From Rhizobium sp. P32RR-XVIII (lineage in GTDB: Bacteria > Pseudomonadota > Alphaproteobacteria > Rhizobiales > Rhizobiaceae), in NCBI RefSeq assembly GCF_012641395.1, contig NZ_JABAIH010000001.1, forward strand, positions 1 to 64,000: a stretch of 64,000 nucleotides of DNA. Direction: 5' to 3'. A program made the translations under genes and the position numbers. Shown here piece by piece: positions 37,063 through 45,601 of the stretch; within the stretch, counting starts at the first letter, position 1; each line of letters opens with the position of its first letter. The notes under the pieces were generated by a model that saw only the letters and a program-made list of their open reading frames with translations, did no database searches and was not told the DNA's origin.

Positions 37063-37868
37063 CGGATGCGGCTTTCCCCACGCCTTCCGGCCATGCTAGC
37101 ATCACCCGCATGGAACCTTTGAGCCCCGAAGAAATCGCGCGATATCAGCGTCATATCCTCCTGCCGGAGATCGGCGGGGCGGGCCAGCAAAAGCTGAAGG
37201 CCGCCCGTGTTCTGGTGATTGGAGCGGGCGGTCTCGGGGCGCCGGTGTTGCAGTATCTGGCAGCCGCGGGGGTCGGCACGCTCGGCATCGCCGACGACGA
37301 TCGCGTATCGCTTTCCAATCTGCAGCGGCAGGTCATTCATGATTCCGGCACCATCGGCGAACTGAAGACGGAGAGCGCGGCCTTGGCCATCGCCCGGCTG
37401 AACCCGCATGTGAGGGTCATTCGCTTCGAGGAGCGCTTTTCGGCGGAGTGGGCCTCCCGCCATCTTTCCGGCTTTGATCTGTTGATCGATGGATCGGACA
37501 ATTTCGAGACGCGCTACACCGCAGCCGATGCCGCGGAGAAGGCGGAAATTCCACTGGTGAGCGGCGCCGTGGGGCGTTTCGACGGTTCGCTCACGGTGCT
37601 GAAGCCCTACGAACGAAGCGAGGACGGGACGCACAATCCCACCTACCGCGACCTCTTTCCGGAAATGCCGCCGGAGGGCCTCATTCCCGCCTGCGCCGAA
37701 ACCGGCATCATCGGCGCTCTCACGGGGGTGATCGGCACGCTGATGGCTATGGAGGCGATCAAGCTTGTGACCGGCACCGGCGAGCCGCTGGTCGGCCGCC
37801 TGCTGCTCTACGATGCGCTTGCCGCCCGTTTCGACACCGTCCGCTACAAGCGACGCCGCCCAAGATAG
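37059..37868 (+). CDS. moeB: ThiF/MoeB/HesA family adenylyltransferase
   Basis: 269 aa from the ATGA overlap with recF (251 aa if the ATG at 37110 is used). ATP-binding GAGGLGAPVLQYLAAAGVG, the Arg-finger region SLSNLQRQVIHD, and DGSDNFETRY are the E1-like signatures; the Cys in PACAETG is the only cysteine. It activates the C-terminal glycine of a sulfur carrier such as MoaD or ThiS by adenylation. The two CxxC zinc pairs of E. coli MoeB are absent. It could serve molybdopterin or thiamine synthesis. Confidence 0.88.
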   Translation: MTDAAFPTPSGHASITRMEPLSPEEIARYQRHILLPEIGGAGQQKLKAARVLVIGAGGLGAPVLQYLAAAGVGTLGIADDDRVSLSNLQRQVIHDSGTIGELKTESAALAIARLNPHVRVIRFEERFSAEWASRHLSGFDLLIDGSDNFETRYTAADAAEKAEIPLVSGAVGRFDGSLTVLKPYERSEDGTHNPTYRDLFPEMPPEGLIPACAETGIIGALTGVIGTLMAMEAIKLVTGTGEPLVGRLLLYDALAARFDTVRYKRRRPR

Positions 37869-37878
37869 AACCAGACAC

Positions 37879-38355
37879 ATGAAGATCATCCGGATCGATG
37901 CAAGTTTCAGCCGCTGGGGCGAGCTGCTGCAGCTGATCCTCTCGTCTTTCGCCTATATGAACGACCGCATCGATCCGCCGTCTTCCGCCCTCGGTCTGAC
38001 GCCGCAATCGCTTGCCGAAAAGGCTGCCAACGAAATCGGCTATCTGGCGCTGGAAGGGGAAGATCTGCTTGGCTGCATGTTCCTGAAACAGGAGCCGGAA
38101 TGCCTCTACATCGGCAAACTCGCCGTTGCCCCGGAGGCTCAGGGCGGGGGTGTCGGAAGGCAGCTGCTTCAAATCGCCGAAGGTGTTGCGAAAGAGCGTG
38201 GACTGCCTGCCTTGCGGCTCGATACGCGCATCGAACTGACCGAAAACCACGTAGTGTTCGCTGGCTGGGGTTTTGCCAGGACGGCCGAGAAATCCCATCC
38301 AGGCTTCGACCGCATTACCTATATCGAAATGCGCAAGGCTCTAACGGCCGGGTAG
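37879..38355 (+). CDS. GNAT family N-acetyltransferase
   Basis: 158 aa. The acetyl-CoA pyrophosphate loop is in APEAQGGGVGRQLLQIAE, followed by LPALRLDTRIELTENHVVFAGWGF, the C-terminal half of the fold. Substrate unknown. It follows moeB by ten bases, and its last 15 bases overlap the 3' end of the convergent glycerate dehydrogenase gene. Confidence 0.87.
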   Translation: MKIIRIDASFSRWGELLQLILSSFAYMNDRIDPPSSALGLTPQSLAEKAANEIGYLALEGEDLLGCMFLKQEPECLYIGKLAVAPEAQGGGVGRQLLQIAEGVAKERGLPALRLDTRIELTENHVVFAGWGFARTAEKSHPGFDRITYIEMRKALTAG

Positions 38356-39342
38356 CACGCGATTCGGTGGCCGATGGCCGTCGATGAAGGTCCGGATGTT
38401 TATGATCACCTTGTCGCCCATGTCGATCCGGCCTTCGATCGTCGCCGAACTCATATGCGGGAGCAGCACCACCTTGCCCTCGTTCGCAAGTTTGACGAGC
38501 TTCGGATTGACCGCAGGTTCGTTCTCGAAAACATCTAATCCGGCGCCGGCGATCCGTCCCTCCCTCAGGCACTTGATCAGGGCGGCTTCATCGACGACGT
38601 CGCCGCGCGCCGTGTTGACGATGTAGGCTGTCGGCTGCAGCAGCGCGAGGCGGCGTGCGGAAATCAGATGGAACGTGGCCGGCGTCGAAGGGCAATTGAT
38701 GGAAACGATATCGACGCGCGCCAGCATCTGGTCGAGGCTTTCCCAATAGGTCGCCTCCAGCTCCTCCTCGGTTGCCGGATTCACGCGCTTGCGGTTGTGA
38801 TAATGGATCGACAGGCCGAAAGCTTTGGCGCGGCGCGCCACTGCCGTGCCTATCCTGCCCATGCCGACAATGCCGATTCGCTTGCCGTGGATACGCCGGC
38901 CGAGCATCCAGGTGGGTGACCATCCGGCCCATTCGCCCGGCTTGTCGGTAAGAACCCGCGCACCTTCACCGAGACGCCGCGGCACCGCGAGGATGAGCGC
39001 CATGGTCATGTCGGCCGTATCTTCGGTCAGCACATTCGGCGTATTGGTAACCGTGATGCCTCTTCGGGCTGCGGCCTCGACATCGATATGGTCCGTACCG
39101 TTCGAAAAGCTCGCGATAAGCTTCATCTGTGGTCCGGCTTGCTCGATGAGGGCCGCATCGATGCGATCCGTCACGGTTGGCACCAGAACGTCGGCGGTCC
39201 TTACAGCCTCGATGAGCTGGGGAACGGAACGCGGCGAATCGTCGATGTTGAGCTCGGCATCGAAGAGCTCCCGCATCCGGGTCTCCACCGCATCGGGCAG
39301 TTTCCGGGTGATATAGACCTTCGGTTTTTTCTTCGATGTCAT
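38341..39342 (-). CDS. gyaR: 2-hydroxyacid dehydrogenase (glyoxylate reductase/D-glycerate dehydrogenase)
   Basis: 333 aa beginning MTSKKKPKVYITRKLPD. NAD(P) motif IGIVGMGRIGTAVARRAKA, catalytic Arg in NTARGDVVDE, Glu in DVFENEP and His in LLPHMSSAT. It reduces glyoxylate or hydroxypyruvate (or oxidises D-glycerate). The assignment among D-2-hydroxyacid dehydrogenases rests on overall similarity to GyaR-type enzymes. Convergent with the GNAT gene, overlapping by 15 bp. Confidence 0.88.
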   Translation of the reverse strand: MTSKKKPKVYITRKLPDAVETRMRELFDAELNIDDSPRSVPQLIEAVRTADVLVPTVTDRIDAALIEQAGPQMKLIASFSNGTDHIDVEAAARRGITVTNTPNVLTEDTADMTMALILAVPRRLGEGARVLTDKPGEWAGWSPTWMLGRRIHGKRIGIVGMGRIGTAVARRAKAFGLSIHYHNRKRVNPATEEELEATYWESLDQMLARVDIVSINCPSTPATFHLISARRLALLQPTAYIVNTARGDVVDEAALIKCLREGRIAGAGLDVFENEPAVNPKLVKLANEGKVVLLPHMSSATIEGRIDMGDKVIINIRTFIDGHRPPNRVLPGR

Positions 39343-39526
39343 CGCGGCCGGCCACGTTTGTTCAGAGGTCTTTAACCAAGACGGGGATAATTTTTGGTCT
39401 CGGGCAATTTCTATCAGACCCGTACGCGAAGACAAATAAAAGTCGCGTATGGCGCTAGACGAATGTCGAAGTCCGGCGGTGAGCAGGCTGGACCTGCTCG
39501 CGAATTCGAGTGAACGGAACTCTCCA

Positions 39527-40066
39527 ATGCGTGGAAACTCTCTGAAGGTCTGCCTCGTTTTTGCGGTCGGTCTGATGCTTGCGGCAGGTGCCGTCGAATC
39601 GGCCTGGGCCCAAGCGGCAAAGGGCCCGAGCGGCCTGCCGCTTCCGCGTTTCGTCACGCTGAAGTCGAAGCGCGTCAATCTTCGGATCGGCCCCGGCACG
39701 GATTACGCCGCCTCCTGGATGTATCTGAAGGCTGGGCTGCCGGTCGAAATCATCCAGGAATACGATAACTGGCGGCGCATCCGCGACGCGGACGGCACGG
39801 AAGGCTGGGTGAACCAGTCCCTGCTATCCGGGAAGCGTGCAGCGATTGCCGCTCCGTGGATGAAGGGCAAGGGTAAATCCGTTTATGTCAATGTGCGGCG
39901 CGAACCCCTGGCCTCGGCGACGATCGTCGCCAAGCTGGAGCCGGGCGTGACGATCAATATCGGCGAATGCAACGGCGACTGGTGCCATGCCGATACCGAC
40001 GGCGTCGAAGGCTGGGTAGCGCAGTCGGAAATCTGGGGCGCCTATCCAGGCGAAGCCTTCAAATAA
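39527..40066 (+). CDS. Exported double SH3 domain protein
   Basis: 179 aa. The start at 39527 gives a clear signal peptide (positively charged MRGNSLK, hydrophobic core, cleavage after AWA near residue 28). Two bacterial SH3-like domains follow: about 42-105 (KRVNLRIGPGTDYA, EGWVNQSLLSGK) and 115-175 (VYVNVRREPLASA, VEGWVAQSEIWG). Such proteins bind peptidoglycan or cell-wall peptides in the periplasm. Monocistronic; its last 8 bases overlap the convergent kinase gene. Confidence 0.88.
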   Translation: MRGNSLKVCLVFAVGLMLAAGAVESAWAQAAKGPSGLPLPRFVTLKSKRVNLRIGPGTDYAASWMYLKAGLPVEIIQEYDNWRRIRDADGTEGWVNQSLLSGKRAAIAAPWMKGKGKSVYVNVRREPLASATIVAKLEPGVTINIGECNGDWCHADTDGVEGWVAQSEIWGAYPGEAFK

Positions 40067-41051
40067 GTCGCGCTTCGCGGGCTGCTTCGGCAAGCGACTT
40101 CATGGGACGCGGCCCGATCTGCTGGATGACGATCCCGGCAGCAAGGCAGCCGAGCTTGCCGCAATCTTCCAGCGTCCGCCCCTGCGTGTAGCCGTAAAGG
40201 AAACCGGAGGCGAAGAGATCGCCAGCGCCCGTGGTATCGACCACTTCCTCGATCCGGATCGCATCGACGTACCAGCGCTCGTTGCCCTTCAGGATCACGG
40301 CGCCGTCTTCGCTCATCGTCACGGCTGCGATCTTGCAATCCTTGGCGATCTTGTTGAGCCCTTCCTCGAAATCCTCGGTTTCGTAGAGTGCCAGCAGTTC
40401 TTGCCGGTTGGCGAAAACGATGTCGACTGTGCCGGAGCGCATGAGGTCGAGGAATTCCGCACGGTAGCGATCGACGCAGAAGCTGTCGGAAAGTGTCATG
40501 GACACTTCGCGCCCATTCTCATGGGCGATGCGGGCGCATTCGCGAATCGCTTCCTTGGCCCGCGGCGGATCCCAGAGGTACCCTTCGAAATAGGTTACCT
40601 TGGCTTGAGCTACGACGTCGGGTTCGACGTCTTCCGGGCCAAGCTCGACGCAGGCGCCGAGATAGGTATTCATCGAGCGCTCGCCGTCATCGGTGACGAA
40701 AATCATGGAGCGCGCTGTCGGCGGGAATGTGCCCTTCGCCTTCGTCTGGTAATGTACTCCCTGTGCCCTGATGTCGTGCGCGAAAATCGCGCCGAGCTGG
40801 TCCTCGGCGACCTTGCCGAAATAGGCGGCCTTGCCGCCTAGGCTCGCAACGCCCGATGCGGTATTGCCGGCGCTGCCGCCGGACGCTTCAAGGGCAGGTC
40901 CCATGCGCGAATAGAGAAGTTCCGCGCGTTCGGCGTCGATGAGGTTCATCGCTGCCTTGGTGATACCGTTGTCAGTGAGGAACTGGTCGTCGCAGCGCGC
41001 GATGATATCCACGATGGCGTTGCCGACAGTCAGAACATCGAATTTGGTCAT
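40059..41051 (-). CDS. PfkB family carbohydrate kinase, probable adenosine kinase
   Basis: 330 aa ribokinase-type kinase. The anion-hole/catalytic motif VDTTGAGDLFASGFLYGYT carries the base Asp; the N-terminal GGSAGNTASGVASLGGKAAYFG motif is present. The sequence resembles the adenosine-kinase branch in alphaproteobacteria (YFEGYLWDPPRAKEAI). It would phosphorylate adenosine to AMP; other nucleoside or sugar substrates cannot be excluded. ATG at 41051. Confidence 0.85.
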   Translation of the reverse strand: MTKFDVLTVGNAIVDIIARCDDQFLTDNGITKAAMNLIDAERAELLYSRMGPALEASGGSAGNTASGVASLGGKAAYFGKVAEDQLGAIFAHDIRAQGVHYQTKAKGTFPPTARSMIFVTDDGERSMNTYLGACVELGPEDVEPDVVAQAKVTYFEGYLWDPPRAKEAIRECARIAHENGREVSMTLSDSFCVDRYRAEFLDLMRSGTVDIVFANRQELLALYETEDFEEGLNKIAKDCKIAAVTMSEDGAVILKGNERWYVDAIRIEEVVDTTGAGDLFASGFLYGYTQGRTLEDCGKLGCLAAGIVIQQIGPRPMKSLAEAAREARLI

Positions 41052-41199
41052 GAAAGGGATAGGTCCGGGTTGAATGATCGCCGGGGGTTGGTCTTACCCG
41101 AATTTCCGGTCATTGGAAGAAAAAACGAGGCTGGTCCCTCTATTTGTTCGCAAAAATGCCGCCAAGGAGTCATGCGGCTGTCACCTTGAGCTTTTAAAT

Positions 41200-41372
41200 A
41201 TTGTTCGCAAGCAGACCGGCATGAACAGTTTTCGCGTTGCAGCCGGATGAGAGGGGAATGATACCCTTCGACACTGCACCGGAGCGGGCTGACCACGGAT
41301 GAACTGGCAGACCCGGAAACCGGGTGTCCGGCGAGGCCGGATGCGGAAAAGCGGGCGATGCCCGCTTTTTTC
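41200..41372 (+). ncRNA. Candidate structured RNA ending in a terminator
   Basis: This lies in the 422-bp gene-free gap 41052-41473. Successive hairpins are ACCCGG-AAA-CCGGGT (41311-41325), TCCGGC-GAG-GCCGGA (41327-41341) and AGCGGGC-GAT-GCCCGCT (41350-41366) followed by TTTTTT. Upstream, GGG (41254-41256) with CCC (41264-41266) and other GC-rich pairings are possible. It would be a small RNA, or a leader attenuator for the transporter gene starting 100 bases later. No known riboswitch consensus was recognised. The 5' end is a guess. Confidence 0.45.
41350..41371 (+). terminator. Intrinsic terminator upstream of AEC transporter
   Basis: AGCGGGC, loop GAT, GCCCGCT and six T residues: a compact, strong terminator about 100 bases before the transporter start, with no complete gene immediately upstream on this strand. 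Confidence 0.85.
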
Positions 41373-41473
41373 GTTCCATCGCCCCGTTTGTAGGCGCCTC
41401 TCTTTGCCGTTCCATTGTCAATGAAGAAGTTTTGCTGGTAGAGCAGGGTATCCCGCGCAAGGCCTTTCCCCGC

Positions 41474-42421
41474 ATGATAGCCATCTTCTTCGACGTTCTC
41501 CCCATCTTCGTCATGATCCTTATCGGCTGGCTGGTCGTGCAAGCCGGATTGATGAAGGCGGATGTCGGGGACGCCTTGAGCGATTTTGTTTTCAAGATTG
41601 CCGTTCCGCTGCTTCTCTTTCGGACGATCGCCGAAGCAGATTTTCACGGCGCTTCGCCGTTTCGCCTCTGGATCGCGTATTTTTCCGGCGTTGCGATTAC
41701 CTGGACCGCCGGCCACATCGCCGCGACTCGTTTTTTCGGCCGTGACGAGCGTATCGGTGTGCTTGCCGGCGTCTCTTCGGCTTTCGCCAATACGATTTTC
41801 GTTGGCCTGCCGCTCGTTCAGCGCACCGTCGGAGACGAGGGGCTCGTGCCGCTTTCCATTCTGATTGCCGTGCATCTGCCGGTCATGATGATCATCGGCA
41901 CAATCATGATGGAGCGGGCGGAGCGGAAGATTTCGGGCAAAGCCGAGCGGAGCCTTGGAAGGCTGCTGGGTCAAATCGGACTCAACCTCATCCGAAATCC
42001 ACTGGTGATCGGCCTTGCGGCGGGCTCAGCGATGCACGTTGCGGGTCTTCACATGCCGCCGCCCGTGAAATCCATCGTCGATCAGCTGGCAGGCGCCGCA
42101 GGACCCGTGGCTCTGGTATCGCTGGGGATGGCGCTTCAGAAATACGGCGTTTCCGGCAATCTCGGCATCGCCAGCATGACCTCCGCCTTCAAGCTGCTGC
42201 TGCTTCCATGCTGCGTCTGGACCGCAAGCCATCTGGTCGGACTGACCGGTCAGTGGACAGCTGCGCTGGTGCTGATTTCGTCCGTTCCTACCGGCGTCAA
42301 TGCCTGGCTGATCGCCAATCGCTTCGGCGTTGGTCACAGCCTTGCGGCTTCAACGATTACGGTCACGACAGCGCTTGGCGCCATTTCAGTTTCCGTCTGG
42401 GCCTATCTGCTCGGCGCCTGA
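41474..42421 (+). CDS. AEC family transporter (auxin efflux carrier type)
   Basis: 315 aa integral membrane protein with about ten hydrophobic segments (FDVLPIFVMILIGWLVVQAG first; SSAFANTIFVGLPLV is the typical broken helix; SVPTGVNAWLIANRFG near the end). Rhizobial and enteric homologues include malonate and other carboxylate carriers. It acts in the inner membrane, substrate unknown. The ATG at 41474 is chosen because the family starts just before the first membrane helix; upstream lies an independent terminator. Confidence 0.87.
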   Translation: MIAIFFDVLPIFVMILIGWLVVQAGLMKADVGDALSDFVFKIAVPLLLFRTIAEADFHGASPFRLWIAYFSGVAITWTAGHIAATRFFGRDERIGVLAGVSSAFANTIFVGLPLVQRTVGDEGLVPLSILIAVHLPVMMIIGTIMMERAERKISGKAERSLGRLLGQIGLNLIRNPLVIGLAAGSAMHVAGLHMPPPVKSIVDQLAGAAGPVALVSLGMALQKYGVSGNLGIASMTSAFKLLLLPCCVWTASHLVGLTGQWTAALVLISSVPTGVNAWLIANRFGVGHSLAASTITVTTALGAISVSVWAYLLGA

Positions 42422-42424
42422 TCG

Positions 42425-42453
42425 CAAAAGAAAAAGCCCGGCGTTGGCCGGGC
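42425..42453 (-). terminator. Terminator for the cytochrome c gene
   Basis: GCCCGGC (42436-42442), loop GTTG, GCCGGGC (42447-42453), with an AAAAGAAAAA tract on the low-coordinate side that reads as a T-run for minus-strand transcription. Confidence 0.78.
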
Positions 42454-42482
42454 CTCAACTTTCATCCGAAACCCGTCCAGGA

Positions 42483-43058
42483 TCACTGCGTAACCGTGTC
42501 CGGGGCGTTCGGGTCGGGCAGCGCGACCGGCGAATCGGCCAGTGTATGCAGGTAGAGGATGACGTTGGCGCGATCCTGTTCCTTCGGCAGGCCGGCAAAG
42601 CCCATCGCAGTGCCCGGAACCTCTTTCTTCGGTGCCAGCAGGAAATGGTTCAAATGATCGAAGGTCCACTTTTCGCTGCTGCCCTTGGAGAAATCCTTCA
42701 TAGCGGAAGAGTAGCCAAAGCCCTCATGCGAGGCGATCGGACGATCGACAACACCATAGAGGTTTGGTCCGACTTTGTTCGGACCGCCCTTGGTCGCGTC
42801 ATGACAGGCCTGACACTTCTTGAATATCGTTTCACCGGCCTTGGCATCGGCGGTTGCAAGAAGCTTGGCGATCGGAACCATCGCTGCAGGCGCAGCTTCA
42901 CCACCGCCGGCGGCGGGCGCCTCTTCGGCAACAATAGCAAAACCCTCTTTCTCCGGTGCTTCGGAGTGGAAGATTCCTTCGGACGCGATCGACACCGACA
43001 TCAGTACGAAAATTGTACCGAGCAGCGCACCAACGGCCATATTCACATTAGACTTCAT
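42483..43058 (-). CDS. Membrane-anchored cytochrome c (CycM-like)
   Basis: 191 aa. An uncleaved N-terminal membrane anchor ([20 protein letters not shown]), an Ala/Glu-rich linker (residues 35-65) and a class I cytochrome c domain with haem site CQACH and axial Met candidate in [11 protein letters not shown]. It carries electrons in the periplasm, probably between the bc1 complex and the terminal oxidase, as the CycM protein of rhizobia does. ATG at 43058; earlier in-frame starts give no anchor at the N-terminus. Confidence 0.9.
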   Translation of the reverse strand: MKSNVNMAVGALLGTIFVLMSVSIASEGIFHSEAPEKEGFAIVAEEAPAAGGGEAAPAAMVPIAKLLATADAKAGETIFKKCQACHDATKGGPNKVGPNLYGVVDRPIASHEGFGYSSAMKDFSKGSSEKWTFDHLNHFLLAPKKEVPGTAMGFAGLPKEQDRANVILYLHTLADSPVALPDPNAPDTVTQ

Positions 43059-43212
43059 CTGCAATGCTCCCCCGCAATTGGCAGACCCTGAAAAGGCACC
43101 ATCTTGAAATCGCGGGGAACCTATGTCTTTTGGCTGTTCCTTGCAACAGTCTAAATGGTCTTGTACGTGAGACTTTTTGTCATTTTCCGCTTGGAATAGA
43201 AAGGCCCGAACG

Positions 43213-43968
43213 GTGACCGGTTCAATTTTAGATGGTGTGCTGATTCTGATCCCCGCCCGCATGGCGTCCACGCGCCTTCCAGGCAAGCCGCTCGCCGATA
43301 TTTGCGGACTGCCGATGATCGTTCAGGTGGCCTTGCGCGCCAAGGAAGCGGCGATCGGGCGAGTCGTCGTGGCGGTCGATGACGAGCAGGTCTTCGAGGC
43401 GGTTTCGAAAGCCGGCTTCGAGGTCATCATGACCAGCCGGGATCACCAATCCGGTTCCGATCGAATCTTCGAAGCCTTGAACAAGGTTGATCCGGAAGGC
43501 AGCGTGCGGATCGTCGTCAATGTTCAGGGTGACCTGCCGACGATCGATCCCGAAACAATCCGTGCTGCGTTGCGGCCGCTCGAAAACGAGGCCGTCGACA
43601 TCGCGACGCTTACGGTCGAGATCACCGACGACGAAGAGAAGACCAATCCGAACGTCGTCAAGGTCGTCGGCTCGCCGCTCTCCGACAGCCGCATGCGGGG
43701 CCTCTATTTTACCCGCGTGACGGCGCCGTATGGCAACGGCCCCCTCTATCACCATATTGGACTTTACGCGTATCGCCGGGCAGCGCTCGAGCGCTTCGTT
43801 TCACTCGGCCCCTCGGTTCTCGAAAGGCGCGAATCGCTGGAACAGCTCCGCGCGCTTGAAGCCGGCATGCGCATCGACGTGGAGATCGTCGACACCGTGC
43901 CGCTTGGGGTCGATACACCGGCCGATCTCGAAAAGGCTCGCCGTATCCTTTCGGCAAAGAAGGCGTGA
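43213..43968 (+). CDS. kdsB: 3-deoxy-manno-octulosonate cytidylyltransferase
   Basis: 251 aa from a GTG at 43213 (GAAAGG ten bases upstream). Nucleotide-binding start [21 protein letters not shown], the [10 protein letters not shown] motif and [12 protein letters not shown] metal-binding region are typical. It activates Kdo with CTP for lipid A-core assembly. It is followed ten bases later by pheA, so the two form an operon. Confidence 0.94.
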   Translation: MTGSILDGVLILIPARMASTRLPGKPLADICGLPMIVQVALRAKEAAIGRVVVAVDDEQVFEAVSKAGFEVIMTSRDHQSGSDRIFEALNKVDPEGSVRIVVNVQGDLPTIDPETIRAALRPLENEAVDIATLTVEITDDEEKTNPNVVKVVGSPLSDSRMRGLYFTRVTAPYGNGPLYHHIGLYAYRRAALERFVSLGPSVLERRESLEQLRALEAGMRIDVEIVDTVPLGVDTPADLEKARRILSAKKA

Positions 43969-43978
43969 GGACATCGCT

Positions 43979-44839
43979 ATGAACATCCAGACCAATCGAA
44001 TTGCTTTTCAGGGCGAGTTCGGCGCGAATTCCGACATGGCCTCCCGTGACATGTTCCCGACCATGGAGCCGCTGCCCTGTCAGACCTTCGAGGATGCGTT
44101 CACGGCGGTCGACAATGGCGAGGCCGACATTGGGATGATCCCGATCGAGAACACGATCGCGGGCCGCGTCGCCGATATCCATCATCTTCTGCCCGAGTCC
44201 CGGCTTCACATCATCGGCGAATACTTCATGCCGATCCGTTTCCAGCTGATGGTGTTGCCCGGCGTTTCGAAGGACGAAATCCGTACCGTTCATAGCCACA
44301 TCCATGCGCTCGGCCAGTGCCGCAGAATCGTGCGCGCGCACGGGTGGAAGCCGGTGATTGCAGGAGACACGGCAGGGGCTGCGAAGCTCGTCAAGGAAAC
44401 CGGTGACCGGACGATGGCGGCCCTTGCACCGCGCCTTGCCGCCGAGCTTTATGGCCTCGATATCGTTGCCGAAAATGTAGAGGACGCGGAGAGCAACGTC
44501 ACCCGTTTCGTCATCCTCTCTCGTGACGAAGAATGGGCAAGCCGTACTTCCGAGGAAGAAAAGATCGTCACCACGTTCGTTTTTAACGTCCGCAACATCC
44601 CGGCTGCGCTTTACAAGGCGCTTGGCGGGTTTGCCACCAATGGCATCAACATGACGAAGCTTGAAAGCTATCAGCTCGGCGGCAAGTTCGTTGCAACGCA
44701 GTTCTACGCCGATATCGAAGGTCATCCGAACGACGCCAATGTGCGCCGGGCTCTGGAGGAATTGCGGTTCTTCTCCGAGAACGTCCGCATTCTCGGGGTC
44801 TACCACGGTCACCCGATGCGCGGGCAATTGCACAAGTAA
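43979..44839 (+). CDS. pheA: Prephenate dehydratase
   Basis: 286 aa monofunctional enzyme: the catalytic domain (RIAFQGEFGANSDMA, IPIENTIAGRV, and the NVTRFVILSR motif) is followed by an ACT domain (NIPAALYKALGGFATNGINM, then KLESYQ) that senses phenylalanine. No chorismate mutase domain is present. It makes phenylpyruvate from prephenate. Closed by a strong terminator. Confidence 0.95.
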   Translation: MNIQTNRIAFQGEFGANSDMASRDMFPTMEPLPCQTFEDAFTAVDNGEADIGMIPIENTIAGRVADIHHLLPESRLHIIGEYFMPIRFQLMVLPGVSKDEIRTVHSHIHALGQCRRIVRAHGWKPVIAGDTAGAAKLVKETGDRTMAALAPRLAAELYGLDIVAENVEDAESNVTRFVILSRDEEWASRTSEEEKIVTTFVFNVRNIPAALYKALGGFATNGINMTKLESYQLGGKFVATQFYADIEGHPNDANVRRALEELRFFSENVRILGVYHGHPMRGQLHK

Positions 44840-44870
44840 GAAAAAGGGGCGCCGCTGGCGCCCCTTTTTC
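44840..44870. terminator. Bidirectional terminator pheA / glyoxalase pseudogene
   Basis: A 14-bp perfect stem (44840-44853 with 44857-44870, AAAAAGGGGCGCC core), loop GCT, ending in CTTTTTC. Serves both convergent genes. Confidence 0.87.
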
Positions 44871-44877
44871 TTTCCAC

Positions 44878-45245
44878 TCACTTGTCCGGCTCGCAGACGC
44901 GCAGCCGATGGCCATCCGGATCGAGAGCGACAAAGGTTGGGCCGAAATCCATGTCGGTCAGCTCCTGGGCAATAGGCAGGCCGCGCTTTCGCCAATCCTC
45001 GTAGTAGTTGGCAACGGCATTCTCCCCCGGCACCATGAAGGCGACTTCGCCCCGATTGCCGATGGCAGAAGGCTGCGGTTCGACCGTGCTGCGCCGCCAC
45101 AGGCCAAGCGTGAAGCCGCCATCGAGCGGAAACGCGACAAAATTCGGTGCCGCGACGCCGGGTTCGCGGCCGAGCAGGTTCTTGTAGAAGACGGCGCTTT
45201 CAGCCGGATCCTTGACGTAGAGAATAATAAGATTGGGCTGGACAT
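44878..45245 (-). pseudogene. VOC (glyoxalase/bleomycin resistance) family gene, frameshifted at codon 4
   Basis: The minus strand encodes LIILYVKDPAESAVFYKNLLG, FVAFPLDGGFTLGLW, FVALDPDGHRLRVCEPDK, a complete PhnB/glyoxalase-type protein of about 122 residues. The good start (ATG at 45245 behind AGAGGAACAGCAAT) reads MSS and then falls out of frame. The span of 368 bases is one short of a multiple of three, and losing one base in the GGG at 45235-45237 would explain it. The correct frame has no ATG, GTG or TTG before its core. It is a recent pseudogene or a base-calling error. An intact operator-like palindrome precedes it. Confidence 0.75.
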
Positions 45246-45285
45246 ATTGCTGTTCCTCTTTGATATGAAATCGTGCCCCACAGTA

Positions 45286-45322
45286 CCGAAGCCTGCTGCC
45301 AATCTATGGCAGCAGGCTTCGG
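45286..45322. promoter_or_regulatory. YafY-type operator palindrome, site A
   Basis: A perfect 16-bp inverted repeat (CCGAAGCCTGCTGCCA, 5-base loop, its complement) lies 41 bases upstream of the glyoxalase-family start. No T-run follows, so it is not a terminator. It shares the core GAAGCCTRCTGCCATA (read on the minus strand) with site B at 45644-45666. Confidence 0.6.
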
Positions 45323-45355
45323 CGCCCGGGAGGTTGAACTCGCGGGATTGGCCGT

Positions 45356-45601
45356 TTAAGGGGCCAATTGAATTGAATCGTCCTCGTGGTGCGGGGGGCT
45401 CCAGTCCATGAACCCTAGATCGCGCTTCATGTAGTCGGACATCGCATCGAGATCGAGCCGAGGATAGCGGCTTCGCACCATGTTACGGGATGCGTTCAGC
45501 ATCATTCGCAGCATCGGGGATTGCGGGTATCGCGCATGCGTGGGTGTGTTCTCGACAGGTCGATTCACGCATGCCGATCGGGTGAGGTTCAGACTCGTCA
45601 T
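45356..45601 (-). CDS. Small DUF1127-type protein
   Basis: 81 aa. The C-terminal third (LDAMSDYMKRDLGFMDW) resembles the DUF1127 arginine-rich small proteins of alphaproteobacteria, some of which influence phosphate and RNA metabolism. The N-terminus is basic and unremarkable. ATG at 45601 with AGGAG; both lie in a 12-bp perfect hairpin of the leader (45600-45635). It is between the YafY regulator and the broken glyoxalase gene, with an operator-like site on each side. Confidence 0.75.
   Translation of the reverse strand: MTSLNLTRSACVNRPVENTPTHARYPQSPMLRMMLNASRNMVRSRYPRLDLDAMSDYMKRDLGFMDWSPPHHEDDSIQLAP

Noticed and set aside
41180..41372. 6S RNA
   Set aside because: A TGTTCGCAAGC stretch at 41200 recalls the E. 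coli 6S 5' region, but no long closing stem pairs the two ends and the intrinsic terminator hairpins do not fit the 6S shape. Left as an unassigned candidate.
45286..45322. Intrinsic terminator
   Set aside because: The 16-bp stem is strong, but no T-run follows on either strand; the sequence match to the second dyad at 45644 makes an operator more likely.
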